Positions 49,306 through 49,395 of a stretch of 49,395 nucleotides of DNA are shown here, piece after piece. The position numbers and the translations under genes are program-made. The stretch covers positions 1 through 49,395 of the forward strand of contig CAJUHZ010000017.1 in assembly GCA_910585945.1 (NCBI GenBank), in the 5' to 3' direction. The stretch's first letter is position 1, and the number at the start of each line of letters is the position of its first letter. The DNA is from an uncultured Bilophila sp. (GTDB lineage: Bacteria > Desulfobacterota > Desulfovibrionia > Desulfovibrionales > Desulfovibrionaceae). The notes below the pieces were generated by a model, which saw only the letters and a program-made list of their open reading frames with translations, did no database searches and was not told the DNA's origin.

Positions 49306-49395
49306 GTTACCGGAGTACTTTTATACTTTTTTCTGGGTCCATTAGTGGCCATCTCACAAACAAATCCTAAATAAGCTTGCGTAAACCATAGACAT

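Overview
The window looks like a chromosomal segment of a GC-rich, motile, anaerobic member of the Desulfovibrionaceae (Desulfovibrio-like). The grounds are gene content: class III PHA synthase (phaE-phaC), the [NiFe]-hydrogenase maturase hypF, a flagellar export/regulation cluster fliR-flhB-flhA-flhF-flhG-fliA-cheY-fliL, F0 ATP synthase genes atpZ-atpI-atpB-atpE standing apart from the F1 genes, a Rex redox repressor, and a selenoprotein. The assignment is an inference from gene content and order; no rRNA is present.

Layout. 1-2.6 kb: an IS256-family element abuts a P4-type integrase whose last codons are read from the IS end. 3.1-7.3 kb (- strand): a C-terminal processing protease followed by a divergent polysaccharide deacetylase carrying an internal 25-residue repeat array. 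7.5-9.8 kb (-): phaE-phaC. 10.4-15.2 kb (+): hypF, a larE-like sulfur transferase, a trmN6-like methyltransferase and a coiled-coil membrane protein. 15.3-24.3 kb (+): the flagellar/chemotaxis cluster, with two small associated genes of unknown role. 24.4 kb: tRNA-Ala(GGC). 24.7-30.2 kb: azlCD, a broken PAS-type regulator, an NhaC-type antiporter, a GlcG/HbpS-like protein and a GNAT acetyltransferase. 30.3-36.8 kb (-): carB, purF, cimA. 37.1-39.9 kb (+): atpZ-atpI-atpB-atpE, then rex. 40.3-43.5 kb (-): fabI, and hisD followed by purC. 44-45 kb (+): two HesB/IscA-like genes, the first with an in-frame UGA that I read as selenocysteine. 45.1-49.3 kb: tRNA-Arg(ACG) and a mobile-element scar with two N-terminally truncated integrases head to head, a tRNA-Gly 3' fragment (attachment site), a broken thermonuclease gene, an orphan HsdR-N-type nuclease-domain protein and a secreted small protein.

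Three families of short dispersed intergenic repeats recur across the window. They sit at gene 3' ends, split flhF from flhG, and in one case supply the final codons and stop of a gene. The most notable items are the Sec/Cys pair of HesB-like proteins, the repeat families, the head-to-head integrase junction, and the repeat array in the deacetylase.
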